Shown: positions 52,787 to 60,743, counted from the first letter of the stretch. The stretch: DNA of 64,000 nucleotides from Streptomyces guryensis (GCF_021261325.1 NZ_JAJSBI010000025.1:1-64000); one strand, 5' to 3'. The notes: generated by a model from the letters alone, not told the origin. Program-made: numbers and translations.

Positions 52787-52810
52787 CTAATGCGCGAGGA
52801 GAATGGCCAT
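52787..52810 (-). CDS. Seven-residue leader ORF (MAILLAH) before the ABC-F gene
   Basis: On the minus strand ATG at 52810 opens MAILLAH, ending in TAG at 52787-52789. A good -10 box TAGACT (52817-52822) ends 6 bases before the ATG, so transcription would start at or next to the ATG and the mini-ORF would be leaderless. After its stop, two alternative hairpins compete: GGCG-GGAA-CGCC, or GGCGG pairing with a later CCGCC. This layout fits ribosome-mediated attenuation, but no function is proven. Confidence 0.45.
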   Translation of the reverse strand: MAILLAH

Positions 52811-52816
52811 GGGCCA

Positions 52817-52822
52817 AGTCTA
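52817..52822 (-). promoter_or_regulatory. TAGACT -10 box of the ABC-F leader
   Basis: TAGACT on the minus strand is a near-consensus Streptomyces -10 box. No good -35 box is seen (AAAAAG at the right distance). It is placed to start transcription at the ATG of the mini-ORF. Confidence 0.45.
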
Positions 52823-53485
52823 ACGGGGCCGTGCAAGCACTTTTTCTGTGCTCGGGTGTTCGGGCCGCCTGCCGGGGACGTCGTTGCCGAGAGGGGTGCG
52901 GTGCGGGGTGATCCGTCCCAGGTCGTCGACGGCGATGAGCTGGGACGTCCACGCCGCCGCCGGGCAGGGCTGGGCGACGATCAGCGCTCCGGCGTGACGT
53001 ACGGCACGCTCGGGCGCGAAGGCGCATCCATCGCGCGCGGGCAGCACCCAGCGCAGGTTGCCGTCGGCGATCCGGTAGCCGGCGATGCGGGGCGGGGTGA
53101 CGACGGCGAGGATCCCGCGGCCCAGTGGGCGCAGCACTCCGGTGCCGCCCTGGGCGGGCAGCCAGGCGTCGGCCGCGGGCAGGGCGCGGTGCCAGCGGAC
53201 GGAGGTGCCCTCGTGCGCTGTCACCAGCCCGTCGTCCCAGAGCGTGACGGCGTTCCCGCGCGCCGGGAGCACGGCGAGGGGATGGTGGCCCTCGCGGGCG
53301 TAGTGGGCGTCGGCGGTGAAGTGGTCCCCGTACGGGGTGGGACGGGCCGCATGGACGGCCGCCAGGACGGGCGCGGCCACGAGGAGGGCGAGGGCGGCCG
53401 GCAGTCGGCGGCGGAGGGCCGGGCGCCCGGGGCGCTCTGGGGCGGCGGGGTTCGGCTCCGTCGCCTCGACCGGCAGAACGACCAC
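52820..53485 (-). CDS. Membrane-anchored hypothetical protein with beta-propeller-like repeats
   Basis: The 221-residue protein has a basic, Pro-rich start, one membrane helix (LPAALALLVAAPVLAAVHAA, about 28-47) and an extracytoplasmic domain. Repeated short strands such as GNAVTLWDDGLVTAHEGTSV, VRWHRALPAADAWLPAQGGT and IADGNLRWVLPARDG resemble PQQ/WD-type propeller blades. The GTG at 53485 has AAGGGGG upstream. I infer an exported sensor or binding protein, without further evidence. Confidence 0.65.
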   Translation of the reverse strand: MVVLPVEATEPNPAAPERPGRPALRRRLPAALALLVAAPVLAAVHAARPTPYGDHFTADAHYAREGHHPLAVLPARGNAVTLWDDGLVTAHEGTSVRWHRALPAADAWLPAQGGTGVLRPLGRGILAVVTPPRIAGYRIADGNLRWVLPARDGCAFAPERAVRHAGALIVAQPCPAAAWTSQLIAVDDLGRITPHRTPLGNDVPGRRPEHPSTEKVLARPR

Positions 53486-53619
53486 CTTGCCCCCTTCAGC
53501 GGCCTTTGTATCGGGTTCGGCGCAGAGCGTAGTCGCGTGCGCGGGCGGGTGCGGGGGATACGGCGGTGGGCCAGCGGGGCGTGTCCCCCGTTCGGCCCTG
53601 CGGGTCGCTCCGCGGGACG

Positions 53620-53682
53620 TACGTGATGCCGTCGATTGGCTGCGGCGCCGTCGTGGCTGGGCGCGCAGTTCCCCGCGCCCCT
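53620..53682 (+). repeat. Copy D (partial) of dispersed 3'-end element
   Basis: Contains GCGGCGCCGTCGTGGCTGGG followed by GCGCAGTTCCCCGCGCCCC. It lies just 3' of the minus-strand gene that ends at 53827. Confidence 0.5.
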
Positions 53683-53805
53683 GAAAAGCCGCTGCCCTTC
53701 CGCCGACCTGAAAGCCGCCGCCCGACCGCCGACCTGAAAGCGCTGACCGACCGGCGGTCTGAGAGCCGCCGCCGGACCGTCCGGTCAGAAAGCCGCTACC
53801 GGAAC
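53683..53805 (+). repeat. Five degenerate tandem repeats of about 26 bases
   Basis: Units starting at 53683, 53710, 53736, 53761 and 53788 each begin GAAAGCCG or a close variant and continue with CCGCCCGACCGCC-like sequence. The unit length varies between 25 and 27 bases, so the repeat is not in phase with any reading frame. Confidence 0.65.
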
Positions 53806-53826
53806 GTCGAGGATTTCGCCCCGTGG

Positions 53827-55227
53827 TCAGCTGCCGCCCGTGTGTACCTGGAAGGCAGCCCGGCGGACCGCCTTCGCCAGGGCGGGGTCCGGGTGGGCCG
53901 CGGCGAGGGCCACGAGGACCTGGACGGTGCGGGGGTGGCCGACGGCGCGTACCTCGTCCAGGAGCATCGGGACGGTCGGCTGCACGGCCGACTCCAGGTG
54001 GCGTACGAGCATCGGGGCCTCGCCGTGGTCGGCGACCGCGGCGGCGGTGTCGACCCACAGCCAGGTGGCCTCTTCGCGGGTGAGGACCTCGTGGGCGTCC
54101 TCGGGGTCGACGCCGTCGTGCTCGGCCAGCCACAGCAGGGCGTAGGGCCGCAGGGTCGGCTCGTCGGCGACGGCGCTGACGTCCGGCTCGGCGGGGGCGC
54201 CGACCACGCGCAGCGCCTCGAAGGCGAGGCCGCGCAGCAGGGCGTCGTCGCCGCGGGCGGCGGCGATGAGTTCGGTGACGGCGCTGCCGACAGGCCGGGC
54301 GGCGAGCCAGGCACGGTACTCGGCGCGGGCGGCGTTGGGGCGCAGCTGGGCGCAGCCGCGGAGCATCTCGTCGGCGGCGACCTCGATGTTCCCGGCGGGG
54401 CTCTGCGCGGCGACGCAGATCTGCTCCAGCTTGACCCAGACGGCCCAGTTGCCGAGCGGGGTGAGGGTGGCCTGTCCGCCGCCGCAGGTGAGGGCGCCGA
54501 CGGAGGCGAGGGCGTGCAGGGCCCAGTCGAGGAGGGGGGCGAGCGGGGCGTCGAGGGCCTGCGGCTGCTCGGTGGGCTCCGGCTGCGGACCGTAGGGGAT
54601 CTCGCAGCGCTCGGTGCGCAGTTCGGTGACCCGCTGCTCCAGGAGGTCGAGGAGCTGGTCGACCGGGACGGATCCGGCGGACAGCTGGAGGAAGGAGAGC
54701 ACCTGGGGCATGGCCGAGACGACCTCGGCGACGGTGGCGGGCTCGTGGTCCGCGGGTTCCGCGTGGGCGAGGGACCAGGCGTCGAAGAGGGCGACCCAGC
54801 CGCGCAGGACGGCGCTGTCGTCCCGGTTCCAGGCGCGCAGCCGCCAGCCGGGGCGGGCGCTGTCGCCGTGCACCTCGACGAGGCCGGCGAGGCGGGCGGT
54901 GTCCCAGTCGGCGCGGACCTGAGCCACGGTCAGGCCGAGGTCGCGGGCGGCTCGTTCGGCGGTCGCGTCGGCGAGGGTGGCCTTGCCGTCGGCGGTCGCC
55001 CCGTCGCTCCCCGGGCCGAGCGCGGCGTCGGCCCAGCGGGCGACACGGGCGGCGGCGGCCAGTTGGGAGCGAGCCATTCTGGCCAGCTCCGCGGGTGCCG
55101 GTGTGCCCTCCGGGGGGCGGGGTGCGGAGCGGCGCGGGCGGCGCTGGTTCACGGCTCTGGGGGCGGCGGACAGGGATCGCGGGCCGACGAGTCGAAGCCT
55201 GGAGTCGCGCGGGATACGGGACGTCAC
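53827..55227 (-). CDS. Conserved hypothetical protein (possible winged-helix start)
   Basis: The protein (466 residues from the GTG at 55227) is mostly helical and Ala/Leu-rich. An early part (AERAARDLGLTVAQVRADWD ... LVEVHGDSARPGWRLRAWNR) could be a winged-helix domain. The C-terminal third (VGAPAEPDVSAVADEPTLRP; AVGHPRTVQVLVALAAAHPD) looks like HEAT-type helical pairs. It has no signal peptide. The start is uncertain because the frame remains open to 55302. I recognise it only as a Streptomyces hypothetical protein. Confidence 0.7.
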   Translation of the reverse strand: MTSRIPRDSRLRLVGPRSLSAAPRAVNQRRPRRSAPRPPEGTPAPAELARMARSQLAAAARVARWADAALGPGSDGATADGKATLADATAERAARDLGLTVAQVRADWDTARLAGLVEVHGDSARPGWRLRAWNRDDSAVLRGWVALFDAWSLAHAEPADHEPATVAEVVSAMPQVLSFLQLSAGSVPVDQLLDLLEQRVTELRTERCEIPYGPQPEPTEQPQALDAPLAPLLDWALHALASVGALTCGGGQATLTPLGNWAVWVKLEQICVAAQSPAGNIEVAADEMLRGCAQLRPNAARAEYRAWLAARPVGSAVTELIAAARGDDALLRGLAFEALRVVGAPAEPDVSAVADEPTLRPYALLWLAEHDGVDPEDAHEVLTREEATWLWVDTAAAVADHGEAPMLVRHLESAVQPTVPMLLDEVRAVGHPRTVQVLVALAAAHPDPALAKAVRRAAFQVHTGGS

Positions 55228-55406
55228 GGGTGCAGTCTTCCGGTTGACGGTCCGAAAACCCAAACGGAATGTCACGGCGGGCGACGGGACTGGCCAACGC
55301 ACGGGGTCCGGCGAGCGGCTCGGGGACGGGAACAGGCCAGTGGTTCGGCCTTAAACGGAATGGTGCCGACTGTTCAGCTCCGCTGCGGCCGAAGCCGGCG
55401 AGGGGG

Positions 55407-56525
55407 TCACATGAGGGGGGTGAGGAAGCGGCGCAACGCCTCCTCGTAGGCCTTCGGGTCGGCGTTCCACATCGCCGAGTGCGGAGCGTTCGGGACCGTG
55501 CGCAGAGCGATCAGGTTGGGGCGGGCGTGCGCGAGACGGCGGGAGTACTCCCAGGGGGCCAGGATGTCCTCCGGGCCGTGGAAGATCAGCGTCGGCACGG
55601 TGAGCTGCGCGGCGTCGGCGGTGCGCTCGCGCTCCATGCCGGTGCGTCCCTGGGCGGCCCGGACGGCGAGCGGCAGCAGTGCGCCCGGTGTGCGGCGGGC
55701 GGCGGCGAGGGCGCGCAGCGTCGTGGCCCAGCTGAGCACCGGGGAGTCCAGGACCAGTCCTGAGATGCGCTCGCGCAGCCCTGAGTGAACTGCGGCGCGC
55801 AGCGCCATGGTGGCGCCGGTGGACCAGCCGTGCAGGACGACCTGTTCGGCGCCGTGGCTGACGGCGTGGCGGATCGCGGCGTCCAGGTCGCGCCACTCCG
55901 TCTCGCCGAGGTGATTGAGCCCGTCCGGCGGTCGGGGTGCGCCGGGGTCGCCGCGGTAGGCGAGGTCGAGCACCGGGAAGCGCTGGCTGTGCAGGAACTC
56001 CATGATGTTCATGGGGTGTTCTCGGGTGGCGCCCAGGCCGTGCACGGTGATCACCCAGGTGTCCCGCAGTCCGGGCACGAACCAGGCGGGCAGTGAGCCG
56101 AGTTCGCCGGGGATGGTGACGTCCGTGTGACGCAGGCCGAGTGCGGTGCCCGGGTCGCCGGTGTGCACGTTCGGGGTCAGCCACACGTTGTCGCCGGGCT
56201 CCAGGGTGCCGTGGGTGACCCGTTCCAGGCGGCGGACGACCGAGTCGGCGGAGTGCGTTGCCGTGTCGAGGACGGGGCCGACGACGGCGTGGGTGCCGTT
56301 GCCGGCGAGGCCGTATGTGCCGGGGCGCAGGGCGGCGAGGTCGCGGGTGAGCGCGATCTGGCCGGCGGCCGTGGCGTGCACGGTGAGACGGGGTTCGGTG
56401 GGCAGTGGCCGGCCCGGCGGCGCCTTGAGCGCCGCGTCGCTCGCGAACCGGCCGGCGGCCACGCTTGCCGCGCCGGCCGCCAGGGCTACGGTGACGGCTG
56501 CGGCCGTCGCTTTGACTGTGCGCAC
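55407..56525 (-). CDS. Secreted or membrane-anchored alpha/beta hydrolase
   Basis: The 372-residue protein has an N-terminal hydrophobic segment (AAAVTVALAAGAASVAAGRF), then a lid-like region to about residue 145 and an alpha/beta hydrolase domain. The nucleophile Ser235 lies in LHGWSTGATMAL, with acid Asp320 (FHGPEDILAP) and His349 (PNAPHSAMW). VHGLGATREHP marks the oxyanion loop. Peptidase- or esterase-like activity is possible. The substrate is unknown. Confidence 0.88.
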   Translation of the reverse strand: MRTVKATAAAVTVALAAGAASVAAGRFASDAALKAPPGRPLPTEPRLTVHATAAGQIALTRDLAALRPGTYGLAGNGTHAVVGPVLDTATHSADSVVRRLERVTHGTLEPGDNVWLTPNVHTGDPGTALGLRHTDVTIPGELGSLPAWFVPGLRDTWVITVHGLGATREHPMNIMEFLHSQRFPVLDLAYRGDPGAPRPPDGLNHLGETEWRDLDAAIRHAVSHGAEQVVLHGWSTGATMALRAAVHSGLRERISGLVLDSPVLSWATTLRALAAARRTPGALLPLAVRAAQGRTGMERERTADAAQLTVPTLIFHGPEDILAPWEYSRRLAHARPNLIALRTVPNAPHSAMWNADPKAYEEALRRFLTPLM

Positions 56526-56636
56526 CTGTCCAGTGTCCTGGCGTACCCCGCCACCGGCCAGCGGGCGGACGGAGCGGGATGATGCGGGTTGCGGCCGGGG
56601 GGTGCTCCGCTCACCCCGACTGTGGTGTGCCGGGCC

Positions 56637-57368
56637 TCACCGCCGTTGCCCGTAGCCCCGCAGTTTCTCTCCTGCCTCCGCCAGCTGCTCCCGGGAGAGC
56701 AGCGTCGGTGACATGCCGGGCACCGACGAGGCCGTCAGCCACAGGCGGCACATCCACTCCAGTTGCGCCGTGCGGTCGTAGGCCTGGTCGAGGGTGGTGC
56801 CGTAGGCCATCGTGCCGTGGTTCTGCAGGAGGCAGGCGGTGCGGTCGGCGAGGGCGTGGAGCATGTTCTCGGCCAACTCGTCGCTGCCGTATGTCGCATA
56901 GGGGGCAACTCGGACGGGACCGCCGAGGGCGCCGGCCATGTAGTGGATCGCCGGGAGTTCCGGGACGAGCGTCGAGACGGCCGTCGCGTGCACGGCGTGG
57001 GTGTGGACGACGGCGCGGGCGTCGGTCGTGCGGTAGACCGTGAGGTGCATGGGAAGTTCGCTCGTCGGGACGAGCGCGCCGTGCACCTGCCTGCCGTCGA
57101 GGTCGACGCCGGTCACGTCCTCGGGCGCGAGCCGGTCGTAGGGCACGCCCGAGGGCGTGACCAGCACGGTGTCCCCGACCCGCACCGAGACGTTCCCGGA
57201 GGTGCCGACGACGAGGCCGTCTGCGACCGTGCGACGGGCGGTGGCGACGAGGGCTCCCCAGGCATGCGCCACCTCGGGTCCCACACCCTTCCCCCACTCC
57301 TCCGGCACGGACCGTGCACCTTCCCGTGCATCCCGTTCGCCCCGCTGGTCCCGCCGCTGCTCAGCCAT
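56637..57368 (-). CDS. Class II aldolase/adducin family protein
   Basis: The 243-residue protein resembles L-fuculose-phosphate aldolase and related enzymes. It has TSGNVSVRVGDTVLVTPSGV near residue 55, the Glu motif LPMHLTVYR, and zinc ligands in VVHTHAVHATA and in LLQNHGTMAYG. Class II aldolases of this group cleave sugar phosphates to dihydroxyacetone phosphate and an aldehyde. The ATG at 57368 gives a variable charged N-terminus. The substrate is unknown. Confidence 0.88.
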   Translation of the reverse strand: MAEQRRDQRGERDAREGARSVPEEWGKGVGPEVAHAWGALVATARRTVADGLVVGTSGNVSVRVGDTVLVTPSGVPYDRLAPEDVTGVDLDGRQVHGALVPTSELPMHLTVYRTTDARAVVHTHAVHATAVSTLVPELPAIHYMAGALGGPVRVAPYATYGSDELAENMLHALADRTACLLQNHGTMAYGTTLDQAYDRTAQLEWMCRLWLTASSVPGMSPTLLSREQLAEAGEKLRGYGQRR

Positions 57369-57563
57369 GCCGCGATCCTGCCAGGCACATCCGCAACCCG
57401 CCGCCGGGCGGGGCACTTTAAGGCGGAAGCCGAGCCTCCGAAAGATCCCTTATCAGTACATATCCGTCTCTCTCCGCGCTTGGCCTGAGATCGCCGAGCA
57501 TTCGCCGATCTTCCAGTAATCTCCCGTTGTTTTGTCGTGCACGTCGCCATTCCGGGGGGAAAC

Positions 57564-58313
57564 TTGGCCCGTGATCGCACACCCTTGCGCCGCCGCACCC
57601 GCGCCATCGCGGTCTTCGTGGCGGCGCTCACCGTCACTGGGGCGGCTCTCGCCGAGCTTCCGGCCTCGGCGGCGAGCCTGCCGCAGGGGCACGACGTCTC
57701 CTCGCACCAGAAGAACGTCAACTGGTCGAGCGCGAAGGCCAGGGGCGCCCGGTTCGTCTACGTCAAGGCGACCGAGTCCACGGACTACCGCAACCCGTAC
57801 TTCAGCCAGCAGTACAACGGCGCCCGCAGCGCCGGCATCATCCACGGGGCGTACCACTTCGCGCTGCCGGACAAGTCGCCGGGCAGGACGCAGGCGGCGT
57901 ACTTCGTGAACCACGGCGGCAGGTGGAACCCGGACGGCTGGACGCTGCCGCCCGCGCTCGACATCGAATACAACCCGTACGACGCCAAGCACAGGTGCTA
58001 CGGCATGAGCAAGGCGAGCATGGTCGGCTGGATCAAGTCGTTCAGCGGCGAGGTGAAGCGGCTCACCGGCCGCCATCCGGTGATCTACACGACCACCCAC
58101 TGGTGGAACGCATGCACCGGCGGCAGCCGCGCCTTCGCCTCGAACCACGCGCTGTGGATAGCCCGTCACGACAACGCGGACAGCGGATCACTGCCGGCCG
58201 GCTGGTCGTTCTGGACCTTCTGGCAGTACGGCAACAGGGGCGGCCTGCCGGGTGACCAGAATCTCTTCAACGGGTCACAGATCCAGCTGAGGAGGTTCGC
58301 CCGGGGCTACTAG
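57564..58313 (+). CDS. Secreted GH25 lysozyme
   Basis: The 249-residue protein has a signal peptide with twin basic residues (RDRTPLRRRTRAIAV then VAALTVTGAALA) and a GH25 domain like Streptomyces lysozyme M1. Features are GHDVSSHQKNVNWS, ARFVYVKATE, GAYHFALPD, the catalytic pair in ALDIEYNPYD, TTHWWNACTG and WTFWQYGN. It should cleave peptidoglycan outside the cell. I chose TTG at 57564 because GGGGGGA precedes it; GTG at 57537 is an in-frame alternative. Confidence 0.9.
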   Translation: MARDRTPLRRRTRAIAVFVAALTVTGAALAELPASAASLPQGHDVSSHQKNVNWSSAKARGARFVYVKATESTDYRNPYFSQQYNGARSAGIIHGAYHFALPDKSPGRTQAAYFVNHGGRWNPDGWTLPPALDIEYNPYDAKHRCYGMSKASMVGWIKSFSGEVKRLTGRHPVIYTTTHWWNACTGGSRAFASNHALWIARHDNADSGSLPAGWSFWTFWQYGNRGGLPGDQNLFNGSQIQLRRFARGY

Positions 58314-58396
58314 CCGGGGGTGCCGAGGGACCAGGGTGCCGCCGGGACCGGGCGGAGCGGCGACCCCCTCATCCGGACACCGTGCAGCCCACCCCA

Positions 58397-58418
58397 GTTC
58401 ATCTTCCGTTCACTCAGG
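58397..58418 (+). promoter_or_regulatory. PHO-box-like direct repeats before the phosphate transporter
   Basis: Two adjacent 11-base units, GTTCATCTTCC (58397-58407) and GTTCACTCAGG (58408-58418), match the Streptomyces PhoP consensus of GTTCA-type 11-base direct repeats. A weaker TTGCCTACGGT follows. They lie about 50 bases before the transporter start, so control by PhoP under phosphate limitation is likely. Such regulation of a Pit gene in S. coelicolor is reported, as I recall. Confidence 0.65.
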
Positions 58419-58427
58419 TTGCCTACG

Positions 58428-58444
58428 GTCAACCGACCGTTGAC
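58428..58444. promoter_or_regulatory. Inverted repeat downstream of the PHO box
   Basis: GTCAAC-CGACC-GTTGAC (58428-58444) is a perfect inverted repeat directly after the PHO-box repeats and 22 bases before the ATG. It could be a second regulator site or a leader hairpin. Confidence 0.35.
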
Positions 58445-58465
58445 TTCGAACGATTGCCTGGGTAA

Positions 58466-59716
58466 ATGGAAAACTTCTCGCTGATCCTCGCGATTGTGGT
58501 AGTAACCGCACTCGCGTTTGATTTCACGAACGGTTTCCACGACACCGCCAACGCGATGGCCACCACCATCTCGACCGGCGCGCTCAAGCCCAAGGTCGCG
58601 GTGGCCATGTCCGCCGTGCTGAACCTTGCGGGTGCCTTCCTCTCCGTGGAGGTCGCCAACACGATCTCCAAGGGTCTCGTCGACGAGACCGGCATACGTC
58701 CCGAGGTCATCTTCGCGGCGCTGGTCGGCGCGATCCTCTGGAACCTGCTGACCTGGCTCGTCGGACTTCCCTCCAGCTCCTCCCACGCCCTGATGGGCGG
58801 CCTGATCGGCGCCACCATCGCCTCGGCCGGCATGGGCGCGGTGCACGGCGACGTGCTCGTCACCAAGGTGCTCATCCCGGCGCTGGCCGCCCCGATCGTC
58901 GCGGGCGTGGCGGCGCTGCTCGCGACGCGGCTGTCGTACACCCTCGGCAAGAAGGCCGACGGCAAGGCCGCCGAGAAGGGCTACCGTGCCGGCCAGATCG
59001 CCTCCGCGGGCCTGGTCTCGCTGGCCCACGGCACCAACGACGCGCAGAAGACGATGGGCATCATCACCCTCGCCCTGGTCGCCGGCGGCGCCGTCGCCCC
59101 CAACTCCGACCCGCCCACTTGGGTCATCCTCTCCGCGGGCCTGGCGATCGCGCTCGGCACCTACATCGGAGGCTGGCGCATCATCCGCACGATGGGCAAG
59201 GGCCTGACCGAACTCCAGCCGCAGCAGGGCTTCGCCGCCCAGACCAGCGCGGCCACGGCCATCCTCGCCTCCTCGCACCTCGGCTTCTCCCTCTCCACCA
59301 CCCATGTCGTCTCCGGTTCGGTGATGGGCGCGGGCCTCGGCCGCAAGGGGGGCGTGGTCCGCTGGTCGACGGCGACCCGCATGCTCGTGGCCTGGTGTCT
59401 GACGCTGCCGGCGGCGGCCCTGGTCGGTGCGGGCGCGGAGTCCGTGACGGATCTCGGTGACTGGGGCACCGCCGTCGTCGCCGTCTTCCTGATCGCCTCC
59501 AGCGCGGCCATCTGGAAGATCTCCCGGCGCGAGGTCGTCGACGCGTCGAACGTCAACGAGAGCGAGGAGCCGCCCGGCGTGGTGACCACGGCGATCGCCG
59601 CCGTGACCCCGCCCCCGGCGGGCACGGTGACCGACGACCTGACGGCCACGATCCCCGCCCCGGCCACCACGGTCGCCGTCCCCGACCCGGCGACCCCGCC
59701 GGCCGCGGCCGTCTGA
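58466..59716 (+). CDS. pit: Low-affinity inorganic phosphate transporter (Pit family)
   Basis: The 416-residue protein has the Pit family layout: the signature FTNGFHDTANAMATTISTGA at residues 15-34, a repeat of it in the second half (AHGTNDAQKTMGIITLAL), LPSSSSHALMGGLIGA and SLSTTHVVSGSVMGAGLGRK. About ten helices are expected. It moves metal-phosphate or phosphate with protons. The tail (after about 365) is Pro/Ala-rich. The ATG at 58466 follows GGGTAA. A small membrane partner follows. Confidence 0.93.
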   Translation: MENFSLILAIVVVTALAFDFTNGFHDTANAMATTISTGALKPKVAVAMSAVLNLAGAFLSVEVANTISKGLVDETGIRPEVIFAALVGAILWNLLTWLVGLPSSSSHALMGGLIGATIASAGMGAVHGDVLVTKVLIPALAAPIVAGVAALLATRLSYTLGKKADGKAAEKGYRAGQIASAGLVSLAHGTNDAQKTMGIITLALVAGGAVAPNSDPPTWVILSAGLAIALGTYIGGWRIIRTMGKGLTELQPQQGFAAQTSAATAILASSHLGFSLSTTHVVSGSVMGAGLGRKGGVVRWSTATRMLVAWCLTLPAAALVGAGAESVTDLGDWGTAVVAVFLIASSAAIWKISRREVVDASNVNESEEPPGVVTTAIAAVTPPPAGTVTDDLTATIPAPATTVAVPDPATPPAAAV

Positions 59717-59750
59717 GCCCGCCCACCCGGCACGAAGGAAGAGAAGCAGC

Positions 59751-59978
59751 ATGAAGATCGACTGGGCGGCCCTGGGCTCCGTCTTCGGCGTCAGCCTCGC
59801 GGTCACGGTGGGCCTCGTGGCCCTGTTCACCCTCGGCATCATGGGCCTGTCGCGCCGCGAGCGGGCCGTGGCGCAGGGCAACTCGGCGACCCTCGCGGTC
59901 ACCGGCGCGTATGTCTGCTTCGCGGCCTGCGCGGCGGCGGTGGCGTACGGAATCAGTCTGATCATGACCAAGGCCTGA
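59751..59978 (+). CDS. Small membrane protein downstream of pit
   Basis: The 75-residue protein has two membrane helices (VFGVSLAVTVGLVALFTLGI; VTGAYVCFAACAAAVAYGIS) with a short basic loop (LSRRERAVAQG). GAAGGAAGAGAAG lies before the ATG at 59751. It lies 34 bases after pit, probably in the same operon. Function is unknown. Confidence 0.8.
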   Translation: MKIDWAALGSVFGVSLAVTVGLVALFTLGIMGLSRRERAVAQGNSATLAVTGAYVCFAACAAAVAYGISLIMTKA

Positions 59979-60012
59979 GGCGGCGGGCGAACCGCCGGAC
60001 CCACGACCTGAC

Positions 60013-60051
60013 GCGGGGCGGGAAAGCACCGGGCGTGCTTTCCCGCCCCGC
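60013..60051 (+). terminator. Intrinsic terminator of the pit operon
   Basis: GCGGGGCGGGAAAGCAC (60013-60029) and GTGCTTTCCCGCCCCGC (60035-60051) form a perfect 17-base stem with a 5-base loop, followed by TTTT. This is the clearest intrinsic terminator in the window. Confidence 0.9.
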
Positions 60052-60083
60052 TTTTCTGCATGCCCGATCAGACGACACCGGAT

Positions 60084-60136
60084 CGACACGTGTCGGACCG
60101 CGAGTTCGGTCAGAACTGGCTTTCCGACACATGTCT
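60084..60136. promoter_or_regulatory. Paired CGACACRTGTC palindromes
   Basis: CGACACGTGTCG (60084-60095) is a perfect 12-base palindrome, and CGACACATGTCT (60125-60136) repeats it with two changes 41 bases later. The spacing of about four helical turns suggests a dimer-of-dimers operator. No clear target gene starts immediately downstream, apart from a doubtful small frame at 60139. Confidence 0.4.
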
Positions 60137-60138
60137 GA

Positions 60139-60258
60139 TTGCGTACAGCGAAGCCCGTGTGGATCGCCTTTGGTGTCGCCGCCTCGACCGCGCTCACCGC
60201 GGTCGGCGTCGCTCTCGGCCGCTTTCTCCGCGGCCCCCGCGGTGGCAGTGACGAGTGA
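60139..60258 (+). CDS. Doubtful 39-residue membrane peptide
   Basis: A TTG at 60139 opens a frame of 39 residues with one membrane helix (WIAFGVAASTALTAVGVALG) and a Gly/Arg-rich tail. It overlaps antisense the end of the minus-strand gene. No ribosome-binding site is visible. It is listed because paired palindromes precede it. Confidence 0.25.
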   Translation: MRTAKPVWIAFGVAASTALTAVGVALGRFLRGPRGGSDE

Positions 60259-60502
60259 GGCCGAGCCTCACGACGCGACGTACCGCCTCCGGGCCGTAGC
60301 CCCACCACGCTCCCCCCGCCAGGGCCACCGCCACCGCCACGAGCCCCCAGACGATCAGCTTGTCCCGGGTGCCGTCGGCCAGGAGTGAACTCGCCGCCCC
60401 TGCAACGCTCGCCACCGGACCGCACACCACGCAGAAGCCCGCGAGAACAACGCCATCGGTGTGCCGCACCCCCCGCCCACCACTGTCGGCGCCAGTCCCC
60501 AT
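60194..60502 (-). CDS. Small membrane protein downstream of DUF397 gene
   Basis: The 102-residue protein has two hydrophobic segments (VVLAGFCVVCGPVASVAGAA; LIVWGLVAVAVALAGGAWWG) and a basic, Arg/Gly-rich tail. GGGGAG precedes the ATG at 60502. It lies 22 bases after the DUF397 gene and is probably co-transcribed. The final 20 residues are low complexity. Confidence 0.6.
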   Translation of the reverse strand: MGTGADSGGRGVRHTDGVVLAGFCVVCGPVASVAGAASSLLADGTRDKLIVWGLVAVAVALAGGAWWGYGPEAVRRVVRLGLTRHCHRGGRGESGRERRRPR

Positions 60503-60524
60503 CGAGCTCCCCCTCCCAGGCCGG

Positions 60525-60743
60525 TCACGTCCACATTTCGTTGCCCAACCCCTGGGATCTCAGCCCTGTGAGGAACAACTGCCACGGCCTGCGCGCGAGA
60601 TGGACGCGTGCCTCTCCTGCCGACTGCTTCGTGCCGCGGACCAGCACCCCCTCCGCGACGGCGGCGACCGCCACGCAGGTGTCCCCGTTCAACGAATGGC
60701 TGCTGATGCGCCACGCACTTGCGGACGGGCCCCCGTCGACCAC
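60525..60743 (-). CDS. DUF397 domain protein
   Basis: The 72-residue protein has the DUF397 pattern: SAWRISSHSLNGDTCVAVA, VRGTKQSAGEARVHLARRPW and a final LFLTGLRSQ helix. In Streptomyces DUF397 proteins usually follow an XRE-type regulator gene and modulate development or export. No such regulator is adjacent here. The GTG at 60743 has GGGAGG 5 bases upstream. Confidence 0.85.
   Translation of the reverse strand: MVDGGPSASAWRISSHSLNGDTCVAVAAVAEGVLVRGTKQSAGEARVHLARRPWQLFLTGLRSQGLGNEMWT

Larger units (their letters stand above)
53486..53826. other. Intergenic stretch with repeats
   Basis: No gene is supported in these 341 bases. They hold copy D of the dispersed element (about 53620-53682) and five degenerate 26-base tandem repeats (53683 onward). 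The upstream signals of the 53485 gene must lie within the first 60 bases. Confidence 0.5.
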
